Below are positions 22,639-34,079 of a stretch of DNA of 64,000 nucleotides, in pieces (the stretch's first letter is position 1; every line of letters begins with the position of its first letter). Both the position numbers and the translations under genes were made by a program. This stretch comes from Cornus controversa (lineage: Eukaryota; Streptophyta; Magnoliopsida; Cornales; Cornaceae), in assembly GCA_026545225.1 (NCBI GenBank), contig CM048845.1, positions 53,296,033 through 53,360,032 on the forward strand. The letters are read 5' to 3'. The notes below the pieces were generated by a model. It made no database searches. It saw only the letters and a list, made by a program, of their open reading frames with translations, and was not told the origin of the DNA.

Positions 22639-23244
22639 TACATATATTATTTTATTTATTTCATACATACATGGGAACCCTATAGAAGACTATCGCTAAT
22701 AGTCATGATCAGGAATCCCACTCATCTAGTTTAAGGGTTACCCAAAGCCCTAAGACAACTGTCAATATACCTTACCATTTCAGAGGAATGCGTTTTCACT
22801 TTAGAAAAACCAGGTCCTGTTTTTCCAAAAAACTCAATCTTGTTTCCAAAATCATCATTTTCAAAAGTCATGTCACATTCTCAAAATAATTCCTTCAGTC
22901 AAACCCAGTTCTCAAAATTATCCTTGGAGTCGAATTACATTTTCAAAACAATTATCCAAGTCGAGTCACATTTACAAAACCATATTCCATTTTCAATATT
23001 ACATTTTTAAACCACATTTCAAGATTTCATTATTATCAAAACACATTTTTCAAATCAAACCTTCGTTATTGCCATTTAATGTTCAATTGTAGTTAGAATA
23101 CAATTTTCAAAATCACAATTTTTAAAACATCACCATAGTTTTTCCATACCCAGATTACATTTTCAAAACATGATTTACCAGTCGAATCACATCCCCCATA
23201 TTTTCAAAATTCTATCTTCTTGTTCAAAATGTCTTCACTTCCTC

Positions 23245-23660
23245 ATAGCTCTCTAGCTGGGGCAATTTTGAGTCGATCAAAATTTCATTTTCGTCCAAAA
23301 AAATTCCATAGCCCTTTACCCGGAGCATTTTTTTGTCAGCCAAAATTTTATAATGAGCACACATTTCTACAAAACTTACTTTTGCAATTACAATCTTAAA
23401 CTCATTTTCATGATCGAGTCATATCTATCTAGCAAAAATTTCCAGCCCCCTTGTTGGGGCGATTTTTGGAGTCAATAAAAAATCTCATTCGTGTCTAAAA
23501 TTTTTAGCCCCTTAGCTGGGGTAATTTTTGAGTCAGTCAAAATCACATTTTTGTCAAAAATTCATAGTACCCTAGCGGGGCAGTTTTTGAGTCGATCAAA
23601 AGTTCGGTTCCATTCATGTAAAAAAAAATCCCATCCAATCTATGCCTCAAGATGGGGCAC
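23245..23660 (+). repeat. Diverged repeats, AGCCCCTTAGCTGGGGCAATTTTT-type units
   Basis: About six units resemble CCCTTAGCTGGGG, then CAATTTTTGAGTCG, then TCAAAAT, at about 23249, 23311, 23447, 23503, 23566 and 23643, spaced roughly 55-135 bp. Each has a GGGG or CGGAG block followed by a T-run and GTC(G/A). The array ends about 240 bp before the gag start. Confidence 0.75.
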
Positions 23661-23882
23661 CTTTCAGGAAGAGTCACTGGCTGTCATCCAGAAGAAAAAA
23701 CCCCTTCCTCTAGACTTCAATATCTTATGTCTAATTTCAAAAAGAAGACATGTGATGCTTTCCAAATTCATTTCTGTATTAACACATATGCCTCTCTGGT
23801 GTAGGTATTTGACTAACACTTTTTAGCATAGCTCTTAAGAAACAGTACCCGCCTAGAAATTCTTCATAATATAACTGCCATT

Positions 23883-24366
23883 AAAGAACAAGCACCTCCC
23901 GTCAATGTGAATGACAAAGAAAAGACAATTGAAATTGAAGAACTTCCACCTCCAACAAAGATAGATCACCTCAGCAACAAGATACGCAACCTAGAAGAGT
24001 CTGTCAAAACCATCAATGGGATTGACTCTTTTGGGGGTACAGACTACTCAGATCTCTGTATCTTTTCTAGTAAAAAGCTTCCTCCCAAATTCAAAATACC
24101 CGACTTCAAGAAATACAATGGTACAGGCTGTCCCTGCATACACCTCAAAATTTACTGGGAGTGTTAGGATCATACAGACAAGATGAAAAGTTGAGGATGC
24201 AACTATTTCAATAAAGCCTTACAGGAGCTGCACTGTGATGGTTTACCAAGCTAGACATTTACCAAATCAAATCTTGGAGTGACCTTACCACCGTTTTTCT
24301 TGAACAATACTGTTACAATACTGACACAATTCCAGATCAGTTTACTTTACATCAGATGGTAAAGAG
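23883..24366 (+). pseudogene. Tat/Ogre-like gag, N-terminal part
   Basis: An open frame to 24167 contains HLSNKIRNLEESVKTING (predicted coiled coil) and then KKLPPKFKIPDFKKYNGTGCP, the PPKFKxPxFxKYxGxxxP signature of Tat/Ogre gag. After frameshifts the plus strand gives IKSWSDLTTVFLEQY and NTDTIPDQFTLHQM, further conserved gag blocks. The gag is interrupted at 24366 by a solo LTR and resumes at 25608. Stops and indels make it inactive. Gag forms the particle and packages RNA. Confidence 0.8.
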
Positions 24367-25602
24367 TGTGACATATATTTTTGTAATTGGCAATCTTTGG
24401 TGTCAAAACCAAACATGATCGAGTTGTATTATTTGAGTTATATTTCTATCACTTATCATGTAATTGAAGTCTTAGAGTGAGCATGAAGTTCTACATCAAC
24501 TATGCAAAGGTTCATCAAAGGATGAAGCTTAAATCTTCGGGAAAAACCATCAAGGGTCTACACAAGGATTTAATCATTTGAAGTTTCAAGATGGTTCTGA
24601 ATGCATGAGGATATCGTTGATCACATATGAGAGTCACGTAGTCTAGGGTTTTATTGGACCGGTCCATGATATCTCGGGACCTCATTTAATGGTCCATAGG
24701 AAGTTGGACCGGTCCAAGTTGGTTGCAGGGTGAAAATTGCCTTCTTTAATCCTGTTTTGACGAGGATTGGACCCGGAAGTTTCTAAAAACATAGGGACAT
24801 GTTTCCTTTTGAATTTTAACTTTTTTTTCAAGAAAATTAGAGTTTATAATCTCTATAAAAATCTCATACGATTTCTCTCTCAATTAAGCTTTCTACAGAA
24901 CAAAAATTATAGTTTTAGAGAGAGAGAAAACATTGAGATATTTTTCTGAGTAGAGAATTTTTCCCTCAAATTCTTTGTATATATTTTTGAGAGCCCACAC
25001 ATATTCACTGAGTGATTTTAGGGAGTTCTCTATATTTGCTTGATCAACTATTTGAAGACTGCATTGAAGATTTCTTCGTGATCAAGTTACTGGATTTGTG
25101 TCTTCTACAACTATTCGTTGGTGAGGAAGGAGAAGAAGATCATGCTACGAAGGGGACAGAATACTTGTTGAGTGTTCGTGTTCTTCCAGTTACCCTTCTG
25201 AGAGGATTTTGACATTAGTCGAGAATCTACAGCAGTTGGACAAGGTAGTCGCAATTGTAAGCCTGAGGTGTTCCTCATCAGAGTCCTTGTTAGAGTGGAG
25301 TGGGTGTGATCCTGAGATAGAGTCTATTGTACTTTGCTTCGATGATAGTGGATTTGTTTCTCCGGGGCTACAAAGGCTCACCCGTGGTTTTTTCCTGTTT
25401 TGTGTTTTCCATGTATATCTGGTGCATTCGTATACTTTATTTTACTGCACTTTATTTACTTACTTTATGGGATTGCTTTAATTATTTATTGGACTTAAAA
25501 TTGGATGAATTGAATAATTAAGCAAAAAGCAAGTAAACCTAATCACCCCCCTCTAGGTTTTTTAATTACTTTTGCAACCACTTCTATACCGCGCAACTCA
25601 CA
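24367..25602 (+). mobile_element. Solo Sirevirus-like (Ty1/copia) LTR with AAGAG target duplication
   Basis: A 1236 bp unit starting TGTGACATATATTTTTG and ending CCGCGCAACTCACA, flanked by AAGAG (24362-24366 and 25603-25607). It is the same family, in opposite orientation, as the LTRs at 41392 and 47985, and the truncated copy at 4883. Near its end lies the phrase CCCCCTCTAGGTT (25546) shared by those copies. It carries GGACCGGTCC palindromes (24653-24717) and splits a Tat/Ogre-like gag between the blocks at 24350 and 25610. Confidence 0.9.
24653..24717. repeat. Palindrome cluster (GGACCGGTCC core) in copia LTR
   Basis: TTGGACCGGTCCA at 24655 and the perfect 14-base palindrome TTGGACCGGTCCAA at 24704-24717 flank half-sites (GGGACC, GGTCCA). 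Equivalent sites occur in the LTRs at 42210-42310 and 48825-48920 and in the internal region at 44496-44600. Palindrome clusters are a known feature of Sirevirus LTRs. Confidence 0.85.
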
Positions 25603-25607
25603 AAGAG

Positions 25608-26199
25608 GCCAACAGAATCCTTCCAGGACTATGCGTACAGGGGGCATGAAATGGCCACACAAGTACATCCCCCAATGGCTGAAAAAGAGATGATTCATAC
25701 CTTTATCAATGCACTTAAATATCCATACTATGAGAAATTGTGTTCTTCTATCGGTGCAAGTTTTTCAAAACTAATCGTTCAAGGAGGAAACTTTGACATT
25801 GGTGTTGCCAATGGAAAGATCATTCTCACTTATCCACCAACAGGAATACGTCGATATGGGACCAAGAACAATGAGCAAAAAGAGGGATACGTATCTGCTA
25901 TTTTACCCAATGGAAATCCATCTCCCAAAGTTCAAATTCCACAATCAGCCAGAGTTAGGGAAAGAAGACAACTAGAAAGGCAACTCAAAACCTTCACACC
26001 ACTTGGATGTTCTACACAGCGGCTTATACATTATTGAAAGTCAGATACCTCATTTCCTCACAAGACCTCCACAAAATCCACTGCCACAAAGTTATGACCC
26101 AACTTAACACTATAAATACCATTCAAGGGGCATCGATCATTCAATTGAAAATTGTTTTGCCCTTAAGCACAAAATTCAAGATTTTATTGAAGTAGGAGT
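25608..26199 (+). pseudogene. Tat/Ogre-like gag, C-terminal part
   Basis: It continues the gag broken at 24366. The plus strand shows TESFQDYAYRGHEMATQVHP, then EKEMIHTFINALKYPYYEKL and a segment ending VANGKI, matching the central gag helices of this lineage. After stops and frame changes it ends with SIENCFALKHKIQDFIE, the degenerate zinc-binding end of Tat/Ogre gag. It stops about 13 bp before the Tekay LTR at 26213, which probably inserted here. No protease or RT of this element remains in the window. Confidence 0.8.
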
Positions 26200-26212
26200 A
26201 ATTTAAGAACCA

Positions 26213-27277
26213 TGACCATTTTTGTCAGTTTTCTTTTATTTTCATTTAAATGTCATATAAATGCTTTAAATGATTACATATGTATTTTAAGTGTGAAATA
26301 CATTTTTGGGGACTTGTATAAGGGTCTGGGAAGTTTTGAAAATGTTTGGTGAAATTTGAGTTTTTAGGGTTGAGCGAGCCCGAGACATGGGCCTGAAGAA
26401 TCTGAAAGTGTCAGAATGACACCAAATTTGGAGGATAGCTTAAATAAAATATTTGATGAGTTATGGGATCAATTTCGGGTTCGTAGGAGTTATCGAAAGT
26501 TAAAACGGAGCCTAGGAAGGTTTGGTAAGTGACTAGTACATTTTTGTAAATATGATATACTAGGTCTATGAAAAGGAAAGAGGAGAATACAACAATTCAT
26601 TCTCTCATTCTTCATCAGCCCCGATTGAGAGAGCAATATATATATATATATATATATCTACATTTATCCTCTTCCTTCTCCATTGAAATTGAGTGGCTTG
26701 GGGTGAGAATTGAAAGACGACGAAGAAGAGAGAGTTGGTCTATGCATCAAGGACTTGAGTTTGATCCATTCAGAATCGAATTCGGAGAAAGCTAATTTTG
26801 GTGAGAAATTTGGGGATTTTATTTGGAAGCTCTTCCAAATTAAGGTGAAGATCCTTAGCCCATGAAATTCGGGATTTGTGTGAGTATATTGGTTGTTTAT
26901 GGCAACCAATTGGTTATGTGGGTACAAATAGATGTCTTTCAAGGTTAAAGTATGCTAGATTATACTATTTAATGAATTATCAATGTTAAATGATGTAATT
27001 ACATGTTTATAATTGCCTTAGATGATTATATAAGCATGTTGAGGGTGAAATGTGAAGGAATTATGTGTGTTCATGAGTATATGTTGAGGTGACACTTATG
27101 TGTTTGATAAATTGTCTTGAAAGCATGTTTGGATGTGAAGTATGTTTAATTGTCAATGTATATAATAGGGAATGTGAAAAACGTGATACATGTTCAGTAT
27201 GAATGCATGTGAGGTTTATTTGAAAAATATGCAAACATAGCAATTAGTACTAAATTGCTTCAAATTGTATGTGCATG
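26213..27277 (+). mobile_element. 5' LTR of Tekay-like element, first part
   Basis: From TGACCATTTTTGTCAG the sequence is colinear with the LTR at 19456 (for example GGGGACTTGTATAAGG, GTGTCAGAATGACACCAAAT, ATTTGATGA(G/A)). It is interrupted at 27277 by the Athila-like element and continues at 50969. The TATA box region (about 26568) has been altered relative to its sister LTR, and a TA microsatellite (26637-26657) follows. With its second part this LTR is about 2.5 kb long. Confidence 0.85.
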
Positions 27278-28700
27278 TGATTGGTGTTGAATGTTATGCA
27301 TTCTAGCCTCTTAATTTGCATATTTTATTCTCTTAGTAGTAGATTATTTGTGATTTTACTCTATTTTAGTATTTTCTGTATTTTCAGGTCCTTAATGAGA
27401 GTTTCAATTAAACCATGATTTTTGGGCTTTTAAAGATGACATTCAAGAGGGTTACAAGAAGCCGACATCAAGTGGATCAATTCAACTCTATATTTCAACT
27501 CAAAACAACCCAAAGAAGTGGGCCAATAGAATTATAACTACTTAAGGAGATTACGGGCTGAAGTCTAATTCTGCGCGTAATACAATTTTAATCCCCTTTT
27601 GGTAAACTTCTTGTAACTCTTATTTTCGACTGTCAAAACGGCCTAATTCTTTAAAGGGTTAACGAAATTTGATTCTAGACATTTTTATATTTCACAAAAA
27701 TTTCATGAATCGGTCTTTTAAGGCGTCAAACGTTGGGCTACAGTACAGCAAAAAAATTCACTTGATTAGGGCTGGCAGGAAAACCCTAATTGTGTCCTAG
27801 TTAGGTGGGGACACTTCATATTCTCTTAGTGATTAAAAGTGACAAATTGGGGCTGTATTGGGGACCCTTGGCAGCAGCTTTGAAGAGCTTTTGGAGTAGA
27901 GAATCATTGCAGAATAAGGTCTTTCGCGTATTCTATGGAGATGACATCTTCTTCCTGAACAGTTGAAACATTATTTTCTACCATGAGCGGCTAATTCATC
28001 CACTACGGTTTTGATGTAGCCCTAACTAAGCATCAATAGTTTGATTGTTCTAATTATTGGGGATTTTTGTATTCATGCATAGTTTGTGTAATTTAGAGGA
28101 TTCTATTATTAAAGAATTGAGCAATAAAGTCTATATATTTAGTTTCAATGATTTCTTATCTTGTCATAGATACTTAATTATTGTGATTGAACTCAGTCCC
28201 TCTTATTTTCTGTGATTATGAGAGTGATTATTACAAAATGGTCATTATTGAATGTATAATTAAAGTTTTTATTGATTATGCCTAGAGAAGATGGACTATA
28301 CTACGCCCTAGAGTAAATTAGTTAGGCAGATGGTGTATGCCAATCAAAGATAGTCCATTAGTTAGTTTTAATTATATGTTACCCCCTTGACGGTTGAAAG
28401 TGCGCTTGTAGCCACTGATACCACTTATGCACGACACAATTCCCCATAATTAGTTCGATTGGCCATTGATTTTAAAGTTAGTGGTGAAGTCAATAACCCT
28501 AGATTCATCTCATATTTTCTACACTCATCAGTTTCTCTTGCTCTGATTTATTTGCTTTCATTATTTAAGTTATAATAAAAAAATTAGCAACTTATTTCTC
28601 TTTAATTTAATTTTAATTAGTTCTACAAATCCAACATAGTCAGAACACAGTATCTGTGTTTCGACACCTCTTTTAATTGCCCTATTCTGCAGAGAATTTG
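27278..28700 (+). mobile_element. 5' LTR of the large Athila-like element, first part
   Basis: It begins TGATTGGTGTTGAATG and aligns with the 3' LTR at 49500 (TGATAGGCGTAAAATG). Over about 210 bp compared by eye near the start identity is roughly 94%. It is interrupted after 28700 by a solo LTR with ATTTG duplication and ends at 31493. Without the insertion its length is about 1471 bp, almost equal to the 1469 bp of the 3' LTR. Confidence 0.9.
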
Positions 28701-31440
28701 TGTCACGCCCCGATTTCCAACACCTGGTTAAGAGCGAGAGAAATGGGGATGAATGGTGAAATCTAATCAAAACAACCATTTTTGCAAAATATAATATCCA
28801 AACCAATTCTCTTAACCACGGAAGCAACTAAATATGCATATAATTAAGTGAATATGCATGACTAACCATGGTCCTTATCGTTGAAATCATTTAGAACAAT
28901 AAAAAAATATATATGATTTTTGGCCCTTGTGAATTGTAACTTTTCGTAAAAAGTTTCGAAATTTTTTTCGGACCATTGTCTCATCCTACTATAGTCCTAA
29001 GAAGCTTAAAAATATAATTTAGACCTTTTGAAATGGTCTGGAACCATGATTTTGCATCTCCGGGCAGTAGCTAAATTGCTACAGTAACTCCTCTAGTGGA
29101 CAATGCACTACTAGGTGCAATCTGCGCAGCAGTCATAAAAAAATTCATAGAAAATTCATTTCAACTCGGAATGAGGCAAACTAAAATTCTGTAGAAACTA
29201 GACTAAACGTGGAACAAGACTACATCAACCTCAATGTCTAGATGTAAGCCAAATGAAACAGTTTTGACAACAAAGTTGGTGCCCAGCAGAAATAGTGAAA
29301 TCTGGTGGCAGAATATTCTCGGATTTTTATAAAATTATGTAGTTGTCCAAATGTCACCAAATTAAATCTGGGAATACTAGACATCTAGGGGAAGATGTGG
29401 TAAACATTTCAGACCATTTGGAGTTGTGTAGACCCCTCAAAAAAATTTGCCAAAATCTGGGCAGAATGTGTCCATTTGACCGGCAACACTTTCATTTCCA
29501 ACAAAATCTAACACTCAACATTCCAAGGATCTACAAATGGTACATCTCCATACACACACCTTAATTCACACATTCATATCACCATAATCTCACAAATTCT
29601 CATACATTTCTATTGAAATCATACAAATCATTTCATATGTCATTCACACCTTAAATTCAAAATGGACACTTTTGGGCACGTGTCCCCCCCTAATGGCCAT
29701 ACAATTATGTTCAAAGTCTTCCATACATGTCCAACATGGCTTATACATATGAAATTCAAGTATAAATATGTTATCCAACTTTAAGAATAACATTTACCAA
29801 AAGAGTCCATATGCCACAAAACGGCATGGACATTTATCTACATTCCAAAAGATCAAAATCCAAAAAGGAACCCAACGAGGTCCATTGAGCTAATCATGCT
29901 TCGTCCTCGATCGGCGCCTTATCTGAAAAAGTTTATAGAAGTAGGGGGTGAGCACCACTGCGGCTCAGTAGGAATGATCCACCCAACTCCACTCTAACTC
30001 AGGCGGCCAAGCATGGATGCATATGAAATCATTACAATCTATATGACAAATATCCATGCCTTTTACCCTCAAAACAAACAAGTTTTGAAAATCATGCGTG
30101 ATACTTTATATTTCAAGGTATACATATATATAAACATCAACTTAAACAAGTCACATTTCATATGTATAACTCACGCCACATAAATTCGGAAATCAATTCA
30201 ACTGAGGACTTCGCTTATCACAATCCGTAGTAAGGGTCACTTTGGGACCACATACTCTGCTCACGCTTTTCAGGCTACTAACCCGACGGAAGCGACACCC
30301 GCTTGGTCAAGTTTTGGGTCTTGCACCCTAGAGTTCAATACCCTTATTAATTCTCACACATGCCCCAAAAACCTTGCTTTTCATATAATGAACACTTATC
30401 AAATAAATGCACAAAATCCACACAATGCAATACTTTTATCAAAACAATGCACTTTTCTTTCTCATCTCAAGCTTGTCACAATGTCAACACACTCATACAA
30501 TGAAAATCATCATGCTTATGCATTTTTCAAGAAAATTATATCTTTGATGCACAATTCTAAATAAAAACTCAGATTTTCAATGTTTCCACCAAATGCATAC
30601 AATTTCATCAAAAACATTCATAGTCTCAACTTCACCTATGCAACATACATAAGCCCTAACTAACATATTAGACATATCTATGTGCATAAATCACATTTTT
30701 ATATATATATACATATACACAAAACCATAAACTCAAGAAATCTCAACCTATCTTTCATGTCACAATTATGTGACCTATAGAATCAAAGTAAAGATGAGTC
30801 TAGCACCCCTACCTCAAATCCTATGCTTTGAATCCAACTTTGAGAAATCCCAGCTTTCTCAACTTCACAAAATGTAGTCTTTGATCGGTTCAAACCGAAG
30901 CCCTCAACGCCCTCTACACATTTTCCTTCTTCGGGATCTTACAAATCACACCCCAAGTGACCTAAAATCTAGAGAGAAGGGAGAGAGATGAAGTGGTGAC
31001 TTTTAGAGAGAGAGTGAAATTTGTAAATATGAAATATCCCAGACCTTGGAATATTTATCTCAACCCTAGGGGCGTGAAATGACCATTTTACCCCCGGGTC
31101 ACTTAATGTACCTTCCCGACCTTCGAATTAATTTTTGAAAACTCTGTTGGACTCGAAATTGCTTCCTTAACACTCTAAACATTTCATTTAAGCCATTCCC
31201 CAAAAAAAAAAAATTTGAGAATTTTTCGAATTTTCGGACCCACTTAAGTCGCATCCCGGGCCCCGGTTTGACCAAAAAGTCAAACATTTTTAAAAGTTTC
31301 CAAAACTTCCCAAAACCATATTCCAACCTTCTAAACATGTTCCCCGCATTCAAAACATGTTAAATATCATTTAAAATGCATTTAAAGTAATAAATGATGA
31401 AAATTTCAAAAACTAGCCAAAATTGGGCACGGTCTCTACA
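28701..31440 (-). mobile_element. Solo Tekay-like LTR with ATTTG target duplication
   Basis: A 2740 bp minus-orientation LTR from TGTCACGCCCCGATTTCC to GCACGGTCTCTACA. The 5-bp repeat ATTTG flanks it (28696-28700 and 31441-31445), and the sequence on either side is contiguous in the Athila 3' LTR near 50915. It shares blocks with 810-3399: the phrase ATCATTTAAAATGCAT and the segment from GACCAAAAAGTCAAA to CCCGACC are present in inverse orientation. Confidence 0.95.
29060..29115. repeat. Short palindromic segment in LTR
   Basis: GCAGTAGCTAAATTGCTACAGT can fold back on itself (AGTAGC against GCTACAGT), followed by TAGTGGACAATGCACTA, another imperfect inverted repeat. It lies about 350-410 bp from the LTR 3' end, the place where related LTRs have perfect palindromes. 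Confidence 0.5.
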
Positions 31441-31445
31441 ATTTG

Positions 31446-31493
31446 TTCTATTGCGAAGTGTTAATTTTTAATTGAAACACTTAGCCTTAATCA
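31446..31493 (+). mobile_element. 5' LTR of the large Athila-like element, last part
   Basis: These 48 bases after the ATTTG duplication match the end of the 3' LTR (50921-50968; both contain GTTCTATTG then AATTTTTAATTGA), and stop just before the primer site at 31499. Confidence 0.85.
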
Positions 31494-31498
31494 ATTTT

Positions 31499-31516
31499 TG
31501 GCGCCGTTGCTGGGGA
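31499..31516 (+). other. Primer binding site, tRNA-Asp type
   Basis: TGGCGCCGTTGCTGGGGA differs at one position from TGGCGCCGTTGCCGGGGA, the complement of the tRNA-Asp 3' end used by Athila elements. It stands five bases after the LTR end and is one of the firmest lineage markers in the window. Confidence 0.9.
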
Positions 31517-31520
31517 CAAT

Positions 31521-33956
31521 TGATGAAACTAGAGGGGGAGGAGGTGAATAGGTTCTTCGATTTTTCTTACTAATATTTGCAAGTTTTGCTAGCACATACA
31601 ATCACATAATTATGGACACAGATTTATAGAGGAAACCCCATGGTGGGGAAAAAACCTTTTCGAACTGAGCTCTACTGTGTCTGAAAGGGTAGTACAGTAA
31701 TTCTCTCAATCACTCTCACTCACCCAACTCACAACGTAGTCGCTCCAGCACTCAACCCAGTTCACAGCCTCCTTAGGCCTGAACCACTCTCACCAAATCT
31801 CATAACAGTTTTTCTGCTCTCAACCCAGCCCAGGCTTCCCAAAGCCCAAGCTATCTCTCACCAAATCTCACCATAATCACTCACACTCCTCCTGTCCAAC
31901 GTATCCCCATACTTGGACTATACATAGTGATAGTGGAGTCAGTTCGATGTGATGATCAGCAACTCTTCAAGATTTGATGGTAGGTCTTCAAAGTCAATCT
32001 TCAAATCTTCAAGCTTTGATTGCTAGTCTTCAAAAAACCAACTTGATAATGATATGATCACGAACACTTGACTTGTTGGTAGAAATGACACTTGAATTTC
32101 TTCAATGATAGGCTTCAATAAGTACACCCTTAAAGTGTAGCAGCAACGAATTTATAGAAGAGCCCTCTGTCAATTAATCCCGTTCTTGTCTGCTTGATGA
32201 CTCTCCTTCATTTTGGTATTCTCCATGAGCAGCTATGCTGGAACTACTTAGATTTTTGAACCTGTTCTTATAATTAAATACAACTACAACTCAAGTAGAA
32301 GTTATTAGCACTAGCAGTTCCAAAGATAACATGTATGAATGCAATTCAGTGAAACATCTTTCAACACTTAAAGAAGTAACTCAGCAATTGAAATAGCAAC
32401 TTGGCAATTCAAGATCAGCAATTTCAACCTTATAAATTCAGCAATATTAAAGAATCAAATTTGCAATGTATGTTTCTCACAACAGCAACAATTTGATCTC
32501 AAAACAGCAATAATCAACACTCAAGACAACACACTTTTATACTCAAAACAGCTATGCTTTGAATTCAAAAACAGCAACATTAACCTTCTCAAAACAACAC
32601 AATTTAAACCCAAAACAGAAGCATTAAATCAACAATTTTGGCATTATAAAATTAGCACTAATAGCTCACTAAATCAGCAAGATTAAATCCCTAATTTAGC
32701 AAAAAAAAATTACACACAAAACAGTAATGATGTAGACCCTTAAAAAAATAGCTATTGAAATGGATTTGAGAATTCAGAGGTTTAGCTATACCACAATTAA
32801 CTTTAGAACAAAGAAATTCAGCAACAAGCACTTAGGAATTTTGAAAACGTGTATCAGTTGCATATTCTAAAAACATAGGTCATAAGAACAATACATTCAG
32901 CTATTAGAGTGTCAACAATCAAACCACAACTTGTGCTCCTGTGATTGTGAGTATGCATGTATATATATAAGTATATCAGCAAATCAGAATTGTGAGAAGC
33001 AAAGAATGAAAACAGCAACACCAGATCATGAGAATATAAAACTGATTATGTGAGCATCAAACTGATCATGTGAACAACAAAAAAAATCATGTGAACATCA
33101 AACATTTCAGATCATGAGATATCAAAAATTTCAGATCACTAGACATCAAAAATAGAAATCAAGCCTTCAAGTTGTGAGACATTAAGACAAAATAAATGAA
33201 ATCAAACCTTTAGATCATGAAAGTTATAAACCCAAAATCACAACTTGAAACAGATCTAAAGTCGCCATGAATTAGCTCTCTAAGCGATGAAACTTCGACC
33301 AACAATTTCAGCTAGGATGAAGCTTCAAAATCCATTTCAGCAAGGGTGAAGCTTCGAAACCCACTTCAGCAAGGGTGAAGCTTCGAAACCCATTCTAGTA
33401 AAGATTGAGCTTCGTAACTGTTGTGTCTGAGAACACTGATGATGATGTGCCTTTGTTTAGGCTTAACCGAACAGATCGACGGTGGTGGGTCTTCGATCGG
33501 CGACCATGGAGGGGCTCTCCTCTTACTATCTCTCTCTCTCTCTCTAAGCGATTTATGTTGTTCTTGCCTCACAATTTTTCCATTCTATATCTTGCTCTCT
33601 ACTAAGCGCCGAAAAAGGCTTGTATCTCAAACAACCTCTTTTTCCATTTTTATTTTATTTTTCCTTTTTTTTAAATGCAAGAAACCCTAATGTATCAATG
33701 TTCCCAAAAAATGTCCTTACAGCTCATTTGCCTTTGCATTAATTTCGAAAATGTCATTCTTTAAGAAATGACTAAATTTGACCCTGCAATTTTGTTAGTG
33801 CATAATACGAATACAAATAATAGAACAACATAACTAAAGAAATCATGAAATTATGGCTAGAAAATGCATTGAATGTGAAAAGACACTAATGCCCTTGCGG
33901 ATCCTTTTTGACATTAAAACTTGGGCAAACATTCTTATAGGATTTTCGGACCATCA
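31521..33956 (-). mobile_element. Probable solo copia-like LTR in the Athila leader
   Basis: Boundaries TGATGAAACTAGAGGGGG and GATTTTCGGACCATCA give TG...CA. The left part (CTAGAGGGGGAGGAGGTGAATAG) resembles the terminus of copia LTRs such as 47985. The flanks are ACAAT (31516-31520) and ATAGT (33957-33961), agreeing at three of five bases by transitions only, so the target duplication is decayed or wrong. Contents: a region rich in CAGCAA (about 32380-32760), four 30-bp repeats (33302-33415) and a CT microsatellite (33528-33547). No coding region was recognised. Confidence 0.6.
33302..33415. repeat. Four tandem 30-bp repeats in LTR
   Basis: Units resemble TTCAGCAAGGGTGAAGCTTC followed by GAAACCCA(C/T); the second and third are nearly identical, the first and fourth diverged. 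In minus orientation they are about 540-650 bp from the LTR start, in the U3 region where direct repeats often act as enhancers. Confidence 0.8.
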
Positions 33957-34079
33957 ATAGTCTATTTGATTGTTCGGAGTTTTAGAATTAGTTCTAGTGG
34001 GATTTTTAGTTTAGAACTTTTTTTAATATTTTGCTTTTAATTTTCTTTTTGTTTTCTTTTTAGGTAATTCAATCACCAT
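33957..34079 (+). other. Athila leader before gag
   Basis: AT-rich untranslated stretch with a T-rich tract (34019-34065) just before the gag start. In Athila elements a leader of this kind separates primer site and gag. Confidence 0.5.

Larger units (their letters stand above)
21924..23880 (+). other. Long leader of a Tat/Ogre-like element
   Basis: About 2 kb without convincing genes between the primer site and the gag. It contains a perfect-register 21-bp repeat (22513-22638) and a diverged repeat with AGCCCCTTAGCTGGGG-like units (23245-23660). In between (22780-23240) the sequence is full of TTTTCAAAA and CATTTTCAAAAC phrases. Ogre-type elements are known for long leaders ahead of gag; this length fits. 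Short ORFs in the stretch have no recognisable domain. Confidence 0.55.

Noticed and set aside
22432..22734. 100-codon ORF as a real gene
   Set aside because: No start context or domain; the open frame is explained by the 21-bp repeat. The repeat itself is kept as a finding.
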